64,000 nucleotides of DNA from assembly GCF_900090145.1 (NCBI RefSeq), contig NZ_FMHI01000016.1, positions 98,803-162,802 on the forward strand, in the 5' to 3' direction. Positions 16,857-25,863 of the stretch are shown here, in pieces; position 1 is the stretch's first letter; the number at the start of each line of letters is the position of its first letter. Source of the stretch: Streptomyces sp. WMMB 322 (GTDB taxonomy: Bacteria > Actinomycetota > Actinomycetes > Streptomycetales > Streptomycetaceae). A program made the position numbers and the translations under genes. Below the pieces are notes generated by a model. That model saw only the letters and a list, made by a program, of their open reading frames with translations. It did not search any database and was not told the DNA's origin.

Positions 16857-18104
16857 GTGGAGCGACCACGACGCGTACCGGTCATCGTCCTCGCCGGATT
16901 CCTCGGCTCGGGCAAGACCACCCTGCTCAACTATCTGCTGCGGAACAGCGGCGGCACCCGCATCGGCGCGATCGTGAACGACTTCGGCAGCATCGAGATC
17001 GACGCGATGACGGTGGCCGGACAGGTGGACTCGATGGTCCCGCTCGGCGACGGCTGTCTGTGCTGTGCCGTGGACACGAGCGACATGGACGGTGTGCTGG
17101 AAAGGCTCGCCCGCCCGTCGGCGGGGATGGACGTGATCATCGTGGAGGCCAGCGGACTGGCCGAGCCGGAGACCGTGATCCGCATGATTCTCGCCTCCGG
17201 GAGCAGGCACAGCGTCTACGGCGGACTCGTCGAGGTCGTCGACGGCGCCGAGTTCGAGACCGTGCGGGTGCGTCATCCCGAGCTGGACCGCCACGTGCGG
17301 GCCGCCGATCTCGTGGTGCTCAACAAGTCGGACCGCGTGGGGGAGACGGAGCTGCGGCGGCTGCGCGAGACGCTGGAGGAGACCGCCCCCGGAATTCCGG
17401 TGGTGCCGGCCGAGCACGGCCGCATCGACCCCGCGCTGCTGTTCGACCCGGTGCACCGGCCGCGCCCGCCCGTCGAACAGCTCTCCTTCGACGCGCTGTT
17501 GCGCGACGAGGCCGAGGACGCCGGCGGGGGAGCGGACGAGGACCACACCGGTCATCTCCACGCGGCGTACGAGAGCGTCGAGTTCACCTCGGCCACGGCA
17601 CTGGACCCCAGGCGTTTCCTCGCCTTCCTCGACAGCCGTCCGCCCGGCCTCTACCGGATCAAGGGCTTCGTGGACTTCGGCGCGGCCGACCCCGTCAACA
17701 GCTACTCCGTGCACGCAGTCGGCGGGTTCCTCCGCTTCGCACCCTCCCGCCGCAAGACTGGCGAGGCGGGCGAGACGGGCGAGACGGGCGAGGCGGCGCC
17801 CACGCAGCTGGTGATGATCGGCGCCGGCACCGACGGCGATGCGCTGCGCAAGGAGCTTGCGGCGTGCGTCGCCGACGCCTCGGTCCCGCCGGACCCACAG
17901 GCCATGTGGGGCGTACTGCGTTATGTCGAGGACGACGGGACCGACGAATACGCGGCGCACGTCGAGGACGACGAACACGGGGCGGCCGAGGAGGCCGGGG
18001 AGCCCGTCGCCGACGGCGCCGCGGACGGCCTCCACTACGGGAACGGTCCCCGAGTACCCGCCGAGGGCCAGGACTTCACATTCGACCCCGGCACGGACTA
18101 CTGA
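16857..18104 (+). CDS. CobW/G3E-family GTPase (metallochaperone)
   Basis: A 415-residue G3E GTPase. Walker A is AGFLGSGKTTLLN, the metal-binding CxCC motif is GDGCLCC, Walker B is VIIVEASGLAEP and the guanine-specificity motif is LNKSD. The C-terminal CobW_C domain contains YRIKGFVDFG. CxCC G3E proteins insert or deliver Zn, Co or Fe to client proteins; the client is not evident here and no Zur-like box was recognised upstream. Two low-complexity acidic stretches occur, one from 9-bp repeats near 17760-17796 encoding GE(T/A). GGAGGA at 16844-16849 sets the GTG start. A metal role is inferred from the family. Confidence 0.9.
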   Translation: MERPRRVPVIVLAGFLGSGKTTLLNYLLRNSGGTRIGAIVNDFGSIEIDAMTVAGQVDSMVPLGDGCLCCAVDTSDMDGVLERLARPSAGMDVIIVEASGLAEPETVIRMILASGSRHSVYGGLVEVVDGAEFETVRVRHPELDRHVRAADLVVLNKSDRVGETELRRLRETLEETAPGIPVVPAEHGRIDPALLFDPVHRPRPPVEQLSFDALLRDEAEDAGGGADEDHTGHLHAAYESVEFTSATALDPRRFLAFLDSRPPGLYRIKGFVDFGAADPVNSYSVHAVGGFLRFAPSRRKTGEAGETGETGEAAPTQLVMIGAGTDGDALRKELAACVADASVPPDPQAMWGVLRYVEDDGTDEYAAHVEDDEHGAAEEAGEPVADGAADGLHYGNGPRVPAEGQDFTFDPGTDY

Positions 18105-18148
18105 GCCGCGCGTAAGGCTCCCGCCTCGGGCCCGGTGACGCGGGCCCT

Positions 18149-18180
18149 GCCGGGCCGCCCCGCTGGCGGAGCGGCCCGGC
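18149..18180. terminator. Terminator hairpin between convergent CobW and parC genes
   Basis: GCCGGGCCGC (18149-18158) pairs perfectly with GCGGCCCGGC (18171-18180) around a 12-nt loop, in the gap between the two convergent stop codons. Confidence 0.75.
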
Positions 18181-18208
18181 CCGGCGTCGACCGCCGTGGG
18201 CAGAACCG

Positions 18209-20653
18209 CTATACGGGCCCCGCGACCACCGCGACGGGCTTCTTCAGGGGGACGCCCGATCCGTCCCTGCGCGGATCCAGCTCGGGCAGCTCCGCCGGAG
18301 TGCCGTTCTTCGAGGCGGCCTTCGCGGGAGCGGGCCCCGCCCACGCCATCGCCAGTGAGTCCTCACCCTTCAGGAACCGCTGGCACCGGACGCCGCCCGT
18401 CGCCCTGCCCTTCCTGGGGAACTGGTCGAACGGCGTGAGTTTGGCGGTACTGATCGAATCGTCCAGCGTTCCGTGCGAACCGGAGAGCGTGAAGACCACC
18501 GCGTCCACAGCGGGATCGACGGCGGTGAAGGAGATCACCTTGGCCTCCTCCGCCAGTTTGATCCCTGTCATGCCACCGGCCGCACGTCCCTGCGGCCTGA
18601 CCTGACTCGCGGCGTAGCGCAGCAACTGCGCCTCGCTCGTGATGAAGACGAGGTCCTCCTCACCCGTGCGCAGCTCGGCGCCGCCCACGACACGGTCGCC
18701 CTCGCGCAGGGAGATGACCTCCAACTCCTCCTTGTGCGACGGGTAGTCGGGGACGACCCGCTTGACGACGCCCGCCTCGGTGCCCAGCGCCAGGCCGGGG
18801 GAGGACTCGTCCAGCGTGGTCAGGCAGACCACGCTCTCGTCGTCCTCCAGGGTCAGGAACTCCGAGATCTGGGCGCCGCCCGAAAGGTTCGGCGCCGTCG
18901 CCGACTCGGGCAGCTGCGGCAGATCCACCACGGACAGGCGCAGCAGCCGGCCCGCCGAGGTGACGGCGCCGATCTCGCCGCGCGTCGTCGCGGGCACGGC
19001 GGAGACGATCACGTCGTGCTTGGCGCGCTTGGCCTCCTGGTCGAAGACGGGCTCGCCGTTGGCCGTACGGGCGAGCAGCCCCGTCGAGGACATCAGCACC
19101 CGGCACGGATCGTCGGAGACCTCGAGCGGAACGGCCGCGAGGGGGGCGCCCGTCGACTCCAGCAGCTCGGTGCGGCGCGGGGTGCCGTGCTTCTTCGCGA
19201 CCTGGGCGAGCTCGCTCGAGACGAGCTTGCGCAGCTCCGCGTCGGAATCGAGGATCCGGGTCAGCTCCTCGATCTCCCCGCGCAGGCGGTCGCGTTCGCT
19301 CTCCAGCTCGATCCGGTCGAACTTCGTCAGCCGGCGCAGCGGCGTGTCGAGGATGTACTGCGTCTGCACGTCGCTGAGGCCGAACCGCGCGATGAGCGAC
19401 TCCTTGGCCTGCGCGGCGTTCTCACTCGACCTGATGATCCTGATGACCTCGTCGATGTCGACGAGGGCCACGAGCAGCCCCTCGACCAGGTGCAGCCGGT
19501 CCTGCCGCTTGCCGCGCCGGAACTCGCTGCGCCTGCGCACCACCGTGAACCGGTGGTCGACGTAGACCTCCAGCAGCTCCTTGAGGCCCAGCGTCAGCGG
19601 CTGACCGTCCACCAGCGCCACGTTGTTGATCCCGAAGGACTCCTCCATGGGCGTCAGCTTGTAGAGCTGCTCCAGGACGGCCTCCGGGTTGAACCCGTTC
19701 TTCACCTCGATGACCAGACGCAGGCCGTTCGCCCGGTCGGTGAGGTCCTTCACGTCTGCGATCCCTTGCAGGCGCTTGGAGTTGACCAGGTCCTTGATCT
19801 TGGAGATGACCTTCTCCGGACCGACCGAGAACGGCAGCTCCGTCACCACAAGGCCCTTGCGGCGGGCGGTGACCTGCTCGACTGTGACCGTCGCGCGCGT
19901 CTTGAAGGTCCCGCGGCCGTTCGCGTAGGCGTCCTTGATGCCGTCCAGGCCGACGATCCGTCCGCCCGTGGGCAGGTCGGGGCCGGGCACATGGCGCATC
20001 AGCGTCTCGAGGTCGGCGCCGGGGTGCTTGATCAAGTGCCGGGCGGCGGCGATGACTTCGGCCAGGTTGTGCGGGGGCATGTTCGTCGCCATGCCGACGG
20101 CGATGCCGGACGAGCCGTTGACCAGCAGGTTGGGGTACGCGGCCGGGAGGGTGCCCGGTTCCTGCTCGCTGCCGTCGTAGTTGGAGGCGAAGTCGACCGT
20201 CTCCTCGTCGATCGACTCGACCATCAGGTTCGCAGCGGGCGTCGCCCGGCATTCCGTGTACCGCATGGCGGCGGGCGGGTCGTCGTTGCCCAGCGAGCCG
20301 AAGTTGCCGTGTCCGTCGACGAGCGGGAGCCGCATCGTGAACGGCTGGGCCATGCGCACCAGCGTGTCGTAGATCGCCGAGTCGCCGTGGGGGTGGAGCT
20401 TACCCATCACCTCACCGACGACGCGGGCGCACTTCACATGGCTGCGCTCGGGACGCAGACCCATCTCGTGCATCTGGTAGAGGATGCGCCGCTGCACGGG
20501 CTTCATCCCGTCCCGCGCGTCGGGCAGCGCCCTCGAGTAGATGACCGAGTACGCGTACTCCAGGTAGGAGCCCTGCATCTCGTCCACGACGTCGACGTCG
20601 AGGATGCGTTCCTCGAAATCGTCCGGCTGTGTCTTCGTACTGCGGGGGGCCAT
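18209..20653 (-). CDS. parC: DNA topoisomerase IV subunit A (ParC; GyrA-like)
   Basis: An 814-residue type IIA topoisomerase breakage-reunion subunit. The winged-helix/quinolone region reads HPHGDSAIYDTLVRMAQ, keeping the Ser and Asp associated with quinolone sensitivity, and the catalytic Tyr lies in AAMRYTECRAT. The tower and coiled coil follow, then a C-terminal beta-pinwheel with degenerate blades (GDRVVGGAELRTG, GRAAGGMTGIKL). The canonical GyrA box (QRRGGRG) is not seen, consistent with ParC rather than GyrA. The ATG at 20653 has AAGGAG about eleven bases upstream; the longer in-frame N-terminus is low-complexity. With ParE it decatenates replicated chromosomes. Confidence 0.93.
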   Translation of the reverse strand: MAPRSTKTQPDDFEERILDVDVVDEMQGSYLEYAYSVIYSRALPDARDGMKPVQRRILYQMHEMGLRPERSHVKCARVVGEVMGKLHPHGDSAIYDTLVRMAQPFTMRLPLVDGHGNFGSLGNDDPPAAMRYTECRATPAANLMVESIDEETVDFASNYDGSEQEPGTLPAAYPNLLVNGSSGIAVGMATNMPPHNLAEVIAAARHLIKHPGADLETLMRHVPGPDLPTGGRIVGLDGIKDAYANGRGTFKTRATVTVEQVTARRKGLVVTELPFSVGPEKVISKIKDLVNSKRLQGIADVKDLTDRANGLRLVIEVKNGFNPEAVLEQLYKLTPMEESFGINNVALVDGQPLTLGLKELLEVYVDHRFTVVRRRSEFRRGKRQDRLHLVEGLLVALVDIDEVIRIIRSSENAAQAKESLIARFGLSDVQTQYILDTPLRRLTKFDRIELESERDRLRGEIEELTRILDSDAELRKLVSSELAQVAKKHGTPRRTELLESTGAPLAAVPLEVSDDPCRVLMSSTGLLARTANGEPVFDQEAKRAKHDVIVSAVPATTRGEIGAVTSAGRLLRLSVVDLPQLPESATAPNLSGGAQISEFLTLEDDESVVCLTTLDESSPGLALGTEAGVVKRVVPDYPSHKEELEVISLREGDRVVGGAELRTGEEDLVFITSEAQLLRYAASQVRPQGRAAGGMTGIKLAEEAKVISFTAVDPAVDAVVFTLSGSHGTLDDSISTAKLTPFDQFPRKGRATGGVRCQRFLKGEDSLAMAWAGPAPAKAASKNGTPAELPELDPRRDGSGVPLKKPVAVVAGPV

Positions 20654-20943
20654 CGCGGCTGCGGCTCCTTCTGTGCTTACCGTGCGGGCGGCCGGTCGGC
20701 CGGCCTGTGCGGAGGCGGGTCTGACGCGGACCATTGTGGACCGCGCCGCTGACAACCGGTCGCCCGACCCGGCGGTCGGGGATGTCGTCACCGTGCTCGC
20801 CGCCGCTCGTGCGGTGAACGCCACGGGACGAGCCCGGTTCCGGGGCGTACGGTACGGGAACTCCGCACGCTCTCGGCTCGGTTGCATAGGGTGACAGGAC
20901 CGCTTGCGTACGTACACGCAACTGACGCGATCGAAGGGACTCC

Positions 20944-22296
20944 ATGCCCATGGGTCACACTGCCACGCCCCCGCCGGCCACCGGCGGGCTGACAGCGACC
21001 GAGCACCGGCTGGCCAACGGCCTGCGCGTGGTGCTCTCCGAGGACCATCTCACGCCGGTCGCCGCGGTCTGTCTCTGGTACGACGTCGGTTCCCGCCACG
21101 AGGTCGCGGGCCGCACCGGCCTCGCCCACCTCTTCGAGCACCTGATGTTCCAGGGTTCCGCGCAGGTACAGGGCAACGGCCACTTCGAACTGATCCAGGG
21201 TGCGGGCGGATCGCTCAACGGCTCGACCAGTTTCGAGCGCACGAACTACTACGAGACCATGCCCGCCCACGAGTTGGAGCTCGCGCTCTGGCTGGAGGCG
21301 GACCGCATGGGCTCCCTGCTGGTCGCTCTGGACGACGAGTCCATGGAGAACCAGCGCGACGTCGTCAAGAACGAGCGGCGCCAGCGCTACGACAACGTGC
21401 CCTACGGAACGGCGTTCGAGAAGCTGACCGCCATGGCCTACCCGGAGGGCCACCCGTACCACCACACCCCGATCGGATCGATGGCCGACCTGGACGCGGC
21501 TTCCCTCGAGGACGCCCGCGAGTTCTTCCGCACGTACTACGCGCCGAACAACGCGGTGCTGACCGTCGTCGGCGACATCGATCCGGAACAGACGCTCGGC
21601 TGGATCGAGAAGTACTTCGGCTCCGTACCCGGTCACGAGGGCAAGAAGCCGCCGCGGGACGGGACGTTGCCGGACGTCATCGGCGCCGAGCAGCGCCAGG
21701 TCCTCGAAGAGGAGGTGCCCTCACGCGCGTTGATGGCCGCCTACCGGCTCCCGCACGACGGCACCCGTGAGTGCGACGCCGCGGACCTGGCGCTCACCGC
21801 GCTCGGCGGAGGCGAGTCCTCGCGCCTCAACAAGCGCCTGGTGCGCCGCGACCGGCTCGCGGTCGGCGCCGGGTTCGGGCTGCTGCGGCTCGCGGGCGCG
21901 CCGTCCCTGGGCTGGCTGGACGTCAAGGCGTCCGGCGGCGTCGAGGTGCCGCAGATCGAGGAGGCCATCGACGAGGAGCTGCGGCGCTTCGCGGAAGAGG
22001 GCCCCACACCTGAGGAGATGGAGCGCGCGCAGGCCCAGCTGGAGCGCGAGTGGCTCGACAGGCTCGCCACCGTGGGCGGCCGCGCGGACGAACTGTGCCG
22101 CTACGCCGTGCTGTTCGGCGACCCGCAGCTCGCGCTGACGGCCGTTCAGCGGGTCCTCGACATCACCGCCGAAGAGGTGCGGGCGGTGGCCGCCGCACGG
22201 CTCCGTGCGGACAACCGTGCAGTGCTCGTCTACGAGCCCACCGAACAGGCCGCCGCAGACGGCGAGAACGACGAGACCGAGGAGCCCGGCCAGTGA
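20944..22296 (+). CDS. M16 metallopeptidase, catalytic partner
   Basis: A 450-residue M16B peptidase. The inverted zinc motif HLFEHLMF (H-x-x-E-H) is present near residue 60, with the downstream zinc Glu expected in the ENQRDVVKNERRQRYDN helix. Two structural halves of about 220 residues are recognisable. The stop overlaps the GTG of the next gene by four bases (GTGA), so the two are coupled and probably form a heterodimer of an active and an inactive chain, as in mitochondrial processing peptidase. GAAGGGA precedes the ATG at 20944. It likely degrades small peptides or processed fragments in the cytoplasm, since no signal peptide is seen. Confidence 0.92.
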   Translation: MPMGHTATPPPATGGLTATEHRLANGLRVVLSEDHLTPVAAVCLWYDVGSRHEVAGRTGLAHLFEHLMFQGSAQVQGNGHFELIQGAGGSLNGSTSFERTNYYETMPAHELELALWLEADRMGSLLVALDDESMENQRDVVKNERRQRYDNVPYGTAFEKLTAMAYPEGHPYHHTPIGSMADLDAASLEDAREFFRTYYAPNNAVLTVVGDIDPEQTLGWIEKYFGSVPGHEGKKPPRDGTLPDVIGAEQRQVLEEEVPSRALMAAYRLPHDGTRECDAADLALTALGGGESSRLNKRLVRRDRLAVGAGFGLLRLAGAPSLGWLDVKASGGVEVPQIEEAIDEELRRFAEEGPTPEEMERAQAQLEREWLDRLATVGGRADELCRYAVLFGDPQLALTAVQRVLDITAEEVRAVAAARLRADNRAVLVYEPTEQAAADGENDETEEPGQ

Positions 22297-23726
22297 GCGA
22301 CGCCCCGAACCCACAGACCGCCGCGGCAGGTACGTCACAGGCGCAGGGCAAGCAGATGGACTTCCACCCCCAGCCGCGCGGCGGACAGCCCAGGCCCTGG
22401 GCCTTCCCCGCGCCGGACCGCGGCGTGCTCGGCAACGGCCTCACCGTGCTGCGCTGCAACCGTCCGGGCCAGCAGGTCGTGGCCGTCGAAGTCACCCTGC
22501 AGGCGCCGCTGGACGCCGAGCCGGCGGGGCTCGACGGCGTCGCGACGATCATGGCCCGGGCCTTCTCCGAGGGCACGGACAAGCTCGACGCGGAGCAGTT
22601 CGCCGACGAGCTGGAGAGCTGCGGCGCCTCGATCGACGCGTACGCCGACCACGCGGCCGTGCGCGTCTCGCTGGAGGTGCCCGCCTCCCGTCTGCGCAAG
22701 GCGCTCGGGCTGCTCGCCGACGCGCTGCGCGCGCCGGCCTTCCCGGAGAGCGAGATCGAGCGGCTGGTGGGCAACCGCCTGGACGAGATCCCGCACGAGC
22801 TGGCCAACCCCACGCGCCGCGCCGCGAAGGAACTGGCCAAGGAGCTGTACCCGGCGTCGGCCCGCATGTCCCGTCCCCGGCAGGGCACCGAGGAGACGGT
22901 CTCCCGCATCGACGCGGCCGCCGTCCGCGCCTTCTACGACAGGCACGTACGACCCTCTGCGGCAACGGCCGTCGTGGTCGGCGACCTCGAAGGCGTCGAC
23001 CTCGACGCCGTCCTGGAGGAAACGCTCGGCGTCTGGACCGGGGCCGCGACGCAGCCGCGCACGGCGCCGCCCATCACCGCCGACGACTCCGGACGTGTCG
23101 TCATCGTCGACCGCCCCGGCGCCGTGCAGACGCAGTTGCTGATCGGCCGCATCGGCCCCGACAGGCACGACCGCGTCTGGCCGGCCCAGGTGCTGGGCAC
23201 GTACTGCCTCGGCGGCACGCTCACCTCGCGGCTGGACCGTGTGCTGCGCGAGGAGAAGGGCTACACCTACGGTGTGCGCGCCTTCGGCCAGGTGCTGCGC
23301 TCCAGCACGGACGGCACCGGCGCGGCGCTGCTGGCCGTCTCCGGCTCGGTCGCCACGGACGTCACGGGCCCGGCCCTCGCCGACCTGTGGGAGGTGCTGC
23401 GCACCCTGGCGGCCGAGGGGCTCACGGACGAGGAACGCGACGTGGCCGTGCAGAACCTGGTCGGGGTCGCGCCGCTGAAGTACGAGACGGCGGCAGCCGT
23501 CGCGGACACCCTCGCGGAACAGGTCGAGCAGCAACTCCCCGACGACTACCAGGCGAGCGTCTACGCGGAGCTGGCGCGCACCGGCACGGTCGAGGCGACC
23601 GCCGCGGTGGTGGCGGCCTTCCCGCCGGACCGGCTGGTGACGATTCTCGTCGGCGACGCCTCCCAGATCGCCGAGCCCGTACGGGAGTTGGGGATCGGCG
23701 AGGTCAAGGTGGTGAGCGGCGGCTGA
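22293..23726 (+). CDS. M16 peptidase-like protein lacking the zinc motif
   Basis: A 477-residue M16-family chain. The segment aligned with the HxxEH motif reads GLDGVATIMARAFSEGT, so both zinc-binding His and the catalytic Glu are missing. The C-terminal half keeps the Arg/Tyr substrate-binding region (LTSRLDRVLREEKGYTYGVRA), as expected for the non-catalytic subunit of an M16 pair. GTG at 22293 overlaps the stop of the active partner and GAGGAG lies eight bases upstream. A strong hairpin with a T-tract ends the two-gene operon. The first ~25 residues are probably disordered. Confidence 0.92.
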   Translation: MSDAPNPQTAAAGTSQAQGKQMDFHPQPRGGQPRPWAFPAPDRGVLGNGLTVLRCNRPGQQVVAVEVTLQAPLDAEPAGLDGVATIMARAFSEGTDKLDAEQFADELESCGASIDAYADHAAVRVSLEVPASRLRKALGLLADALRAPAFPESEIERLVGNRLDEIPHELANPTRRAAKELAKELYPASARMSRPRQGTEETVSRIDAAAVRAFYDRHVRPSAATAVVVGDLEGVDLDAVLEETLGVWTGAATQPRTAPPITADDSGRVVIVDRPGAVQTQLLIGRIGPDRHDRVWPAQVLGTYCLGGTLTSRLDRVLREEKGYTYGVRAFGQVLRSSTDGTGAALLAVSGSVATDVTGPALADLWEVLRTLAAEGLTDEERDVAVQNLVGVAPLKYETAAAVADTLAEQVEQQLPDDYQASVYAELARTGTVEATAAVVAAFPPDRLVTILVGDASQIAEPVRELGIGEVKVVSGG

Positions 23727-23773
23727 GGAGCCGCGCGGCGGACATCCGCCGGCAGAGACGAGGACAACGCGCG

Positions 23774-23819
23774 GGCGGTCCCGGTGGACGGCAGAAGTCC
23801 ACCGGGACCGCCGCTTTTT
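23774..23819 (+). terminator. Intrinsic terminator with T-tract after the M16 pair
   Basis: A perfect 16-bp stem (23774-23789 with 23797-23812) with a 7-nt loop is followed by GC and five T residues (23815-23819), unusual for a high-GC genome, where T-tracts are rare. Confidence 0.95.
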
Positions 23820-24004
23820 GTACTGTTCGACCTCCGGAGCCGACCTCGCCGAGCGAGAGCAGTGCCCGAATTGGCATTTCTGTCATGTTCTGCGATGTGG
23901 TGTGCGTGACAAATCGCCGGTCTGGTTTGGCTGTTGCCAGATGCCCCATTTAGCGTCGATCCGGCTGTTCGTCAGAAGTGACCGCGACCGCGGCCGACGA
24001 TCGG

Positions 24005-24312
24005 CATCGCCGAGTCTCCCGTACGACGACGTACACATGGAGAACCGGGGGCCCTTCCCTCTCGGCGCCGCCAGGCGCAGGGGGTCCCTCCCCGTCCGAG
24101 CCGGAAACGGCGAGGCGCAGGAGGGGTGGGGTGAATCGGTCCGACCGCCCAGCGGACCGTAGGAGACCTTCCTGCTCCGAACCGACTGGGGGCCCCTTCT
24201 GCCCGGATTCACGCAGGATCCCGCCGGGCGTTCCGCTGCCACCGTGCACGGAGCCCCGAGCGCGCTCGCGCGTGGAACGAGACAGGCAGAAGGCAGACCC
24301 GGTAGGCGAGAA
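24005..24312 (+). ncRNA. Cyclic-di-AMP riboswitch (ydaO-yuaA class) with enlarged loops
   Basis: The leader of the M23 peptidase gene contains the conserved pieces of the ydaO-yuaA aptamer in order: TCGCCGAG at 24007-24014, GAACCGGGGG around 24042-24051, GGGGTGAATC at 24128-24137, CCTTCCTGCTCCGAACC around 24168-24183 and GACCCGGTAGGCGAGAAGG around 24297-24313. P1 can form between TCGCC (24007-24011) and GGCGA (24305-24309). Streptomyces cell-wall hydrolase genes such as rpfA carry this riboswitch, where ligand binding lowers expression. Two inserts, about 75 and 110 nt, make this copy longer than the usual form. Exact ends need a covariance search. Confidence 0.85.
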
Positions 24313-24337
24313 GGAGGGAAAGGAGTCACGCCGCAGC

Positions 24338-25156
24338 ATGGCGTTCATCCGTGCCACCGGGACGCACCGCCGTACCCGCCCCATGAGCCGGCGCGCGAAG
24401 GCAGCAGGCATAGCCGGGCTGACCTTCGGCGTGGTCGGATCGCTCGCGTCGCCCGCCCTGGCCGAGACCGGCGGACAGCCGCAGGCGGCGAGCAGCGGGG
24501 CCGACAAAACCGTTGAGGAGACCTCTGGCGGAACCGGCCAGGACACTCCCAGGACCACCCTGCACCACGCCGTCGGATTCGGCGACGCGATCGCCGACAC
24601 CGTCAGCGACCAGGCCCGGCTCCAGGAAGCCGCGGCCGCACAGGCCAAGGCCGCCAAGGAGGCCGAGCGCAAGGCCGCCGCCGAGAAGGCGAAGCGCGAG
24701 CGTGAGGCCAGGGAGAAGGCCGCGAGGGCGGCCGAGCGGAAGAAGCTCAACGCCTACGTCGCCCCTGTCGAGGGCGCGTCGGTCTCCGTGTCGTACCAGA
24801 GCTCCGGCGGACTGTGGTCCTCCGGTGCCCACACCGGCATCGACTTCCAGGCGGACGAGGGGACCGAGGTCCGTTCCGTCGCCGCCGGGGAGGTCGTCGA
24901 GGCAGGCGCCGACGGTTCGTTCGGCAACAGCGTCGTCATCAAGCACCGCGACGGCACCTACACCCAGTACGGCCATCTGTCGTCGGTCGCCGTCTCGGCG
25001 GGCCAGCAGGTCAAGCCGGGTCAGAAGATCGCGCTGTCGGGCTCCACGGGCAACACCACGGGTCCGCACCTGCACTTCGAGGCCCGCACGAGTTCCGAGT
25101 ACGGCTCGGACATGGACCCGGTCGCCTACCTGAGGCAGCACGGCGTGGCTCTCTGA
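24338..25156 (+). CDS. Secreted M23 (LytM-type) peptidoglycan endopeptidase
   Basis: A 272-residue exported protein. A signal peptide (AAGIAGLTFGVVGSLASPALA) is followed by a spacer and an Ala/Lys/Glu-rich coiled coil (about residues 85-135), then an M23 domain with zinc ligands in AHTGIDF and GPHLHFEAR. It should cleave peptide cross-links in the cell wall. The start at 24338 is the first after the riboswitch; AAAGGAG at 24319-24325 is twelve bases upstream, longer than ideal. Control by cyclic-di-AMP would tie wall hydrolysis to turgor and ion status. Longer in-frame reading upstream is riboswitch RNA, not protein. Confidence 0.93.
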   Translation: MAFIRATGTHRRTRPMSRRAKAAGIAGLTFGVVGSLASPALAETGGQPQAASSGADKTVEETSGGTGQDTPRTTLHHAVGFGDAIADTVSDQARLQEAAAAQAKAAKEAERKAAAEKAKREREAREKAARAAERKKLNAYVAPVEGASVSVSYQSSGGLWSSGAHTGIDFQADEGTEVRSVAAGEVVEAGADGSFGNSVVIKHRDGTYTQYGHLSSVAVSAGQQVKPGQKIALSGSTGNTTGPHLHFEARTSSEYGSDMDPVAYLRQHGVAL

Positions 25157-25241
25157 CCGTTCCGCGCGCGACTGCCCGACGACGGGGCATGCGTACCCGT
25201 ACGCCTGTCCCCGTCCGGGCCGTCCGGGCGCATGCACGACG

Positions 25242-25275
25242 GAGCCCCCGGCCGCCGACATGCGACCGGGGGCTC
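25242..25275. terminator. Terminator hairpin between convergent M23 and ptsH genes
   Basis: GAGCCCCCGG (25242-25251) pairs with CCGGGGGCTC (25266-25275) around a 14-nt loop, in the gap between the two convergent genes. Confidence 0.8.
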
Positions 25276-25442
25276 TGCGCACGGCGGAAGCGCCGCCGTG
25301 GACTGCGCATCGGACTCTTCGGTGATTCGGACGCGACGGCCTGGGCGGAGAGAGGGCGAGAGCCCGCCTTCGCGCCCGCGGACGCCGAAACGGGCGCAAG
25401 GGGCAGCCCTGGTCCGGAAGTGCTGACCGCCCGGCCGGCCGG

Positions 25443-25727
25443 TCAGACGGTCTCGGGCAGTTCTTCCAGGCCCTCGGAGACCAGCGTGGCCAGACGCTCC
25501 AGCGCGCCCTCCGCGTCCACCGAGTCGGACGCCAGCACGATCTCCTCGCCCGCTTCGGCGCCCAGACCGAGGACACCGAGCATGGACGCTGCGTTGACGG
25601 GGGCGCCGTCGTCGCCCTTCCTGACCGTGACGGGGACGCCGGCCGCAGCGGCCGCGCGGCAGAAGATCGAAGCGGGACGGGCATGCAGACCCTCGGCCCA
25701 CCCGACGGTGACGCGGCGCTCTACCAT
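25443..25727 (-). CDS. ptsH: HPr phosphocarrier protein of the sugar PTS
   Basis: A 94-residue HPr. The phosphorylated His15 lies in EGLHARPASIF, and the regulatory-Ser region reads NAASMLGVLGLGAEAGEEI. HPr passes phosphate from enzyme I to EIIA components in sugar uptake. No ptsI or EII gene is adjacent; in Streptomyces ptsH is normally a lone gene, and the position matches what I recall of S. coelicolor. It is transcribed divergently from the acetyltransferase gene across a 136-base gap. The HPr-Ser kinase site is not the Gram-positive low-GC form. Confidence 0.95.
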   Translation of the reverse strand: MVERRVTVGWAEGLHARPASIFCRAAAAAGVPVTVRKGDDGAPVNAASMLGVLGLGAEAGEEIVLASDSVDAEGALERLATLVSEGLEELPETV

Positions 25728-25863
25728 GGTTGTTGCCCTTCAAGTCGTGCTTTCGGCCGGGAACAAGTCTCGCACGGCTCTCTCGGCTGTCGGCCGCACC
25801 CCTCGACGTGCGCTGCCGGATGTCCGGGGCCGGAGTTGCCCGTACGGCCTTACCCTGTGTCCC

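Noticed and set aside
18473..20752. A 759-codon open frame on the plus strand opposite parC.
   Set aside because: It mirrors parC codon structure (high-GC antisense shadow), has no start signal and resembles no protein.
23978..24337. N-terminal extension of the M23 peptidase frame.
   Set aside because: The sequence is the riboswitch; the signal peptide begins after 24338.
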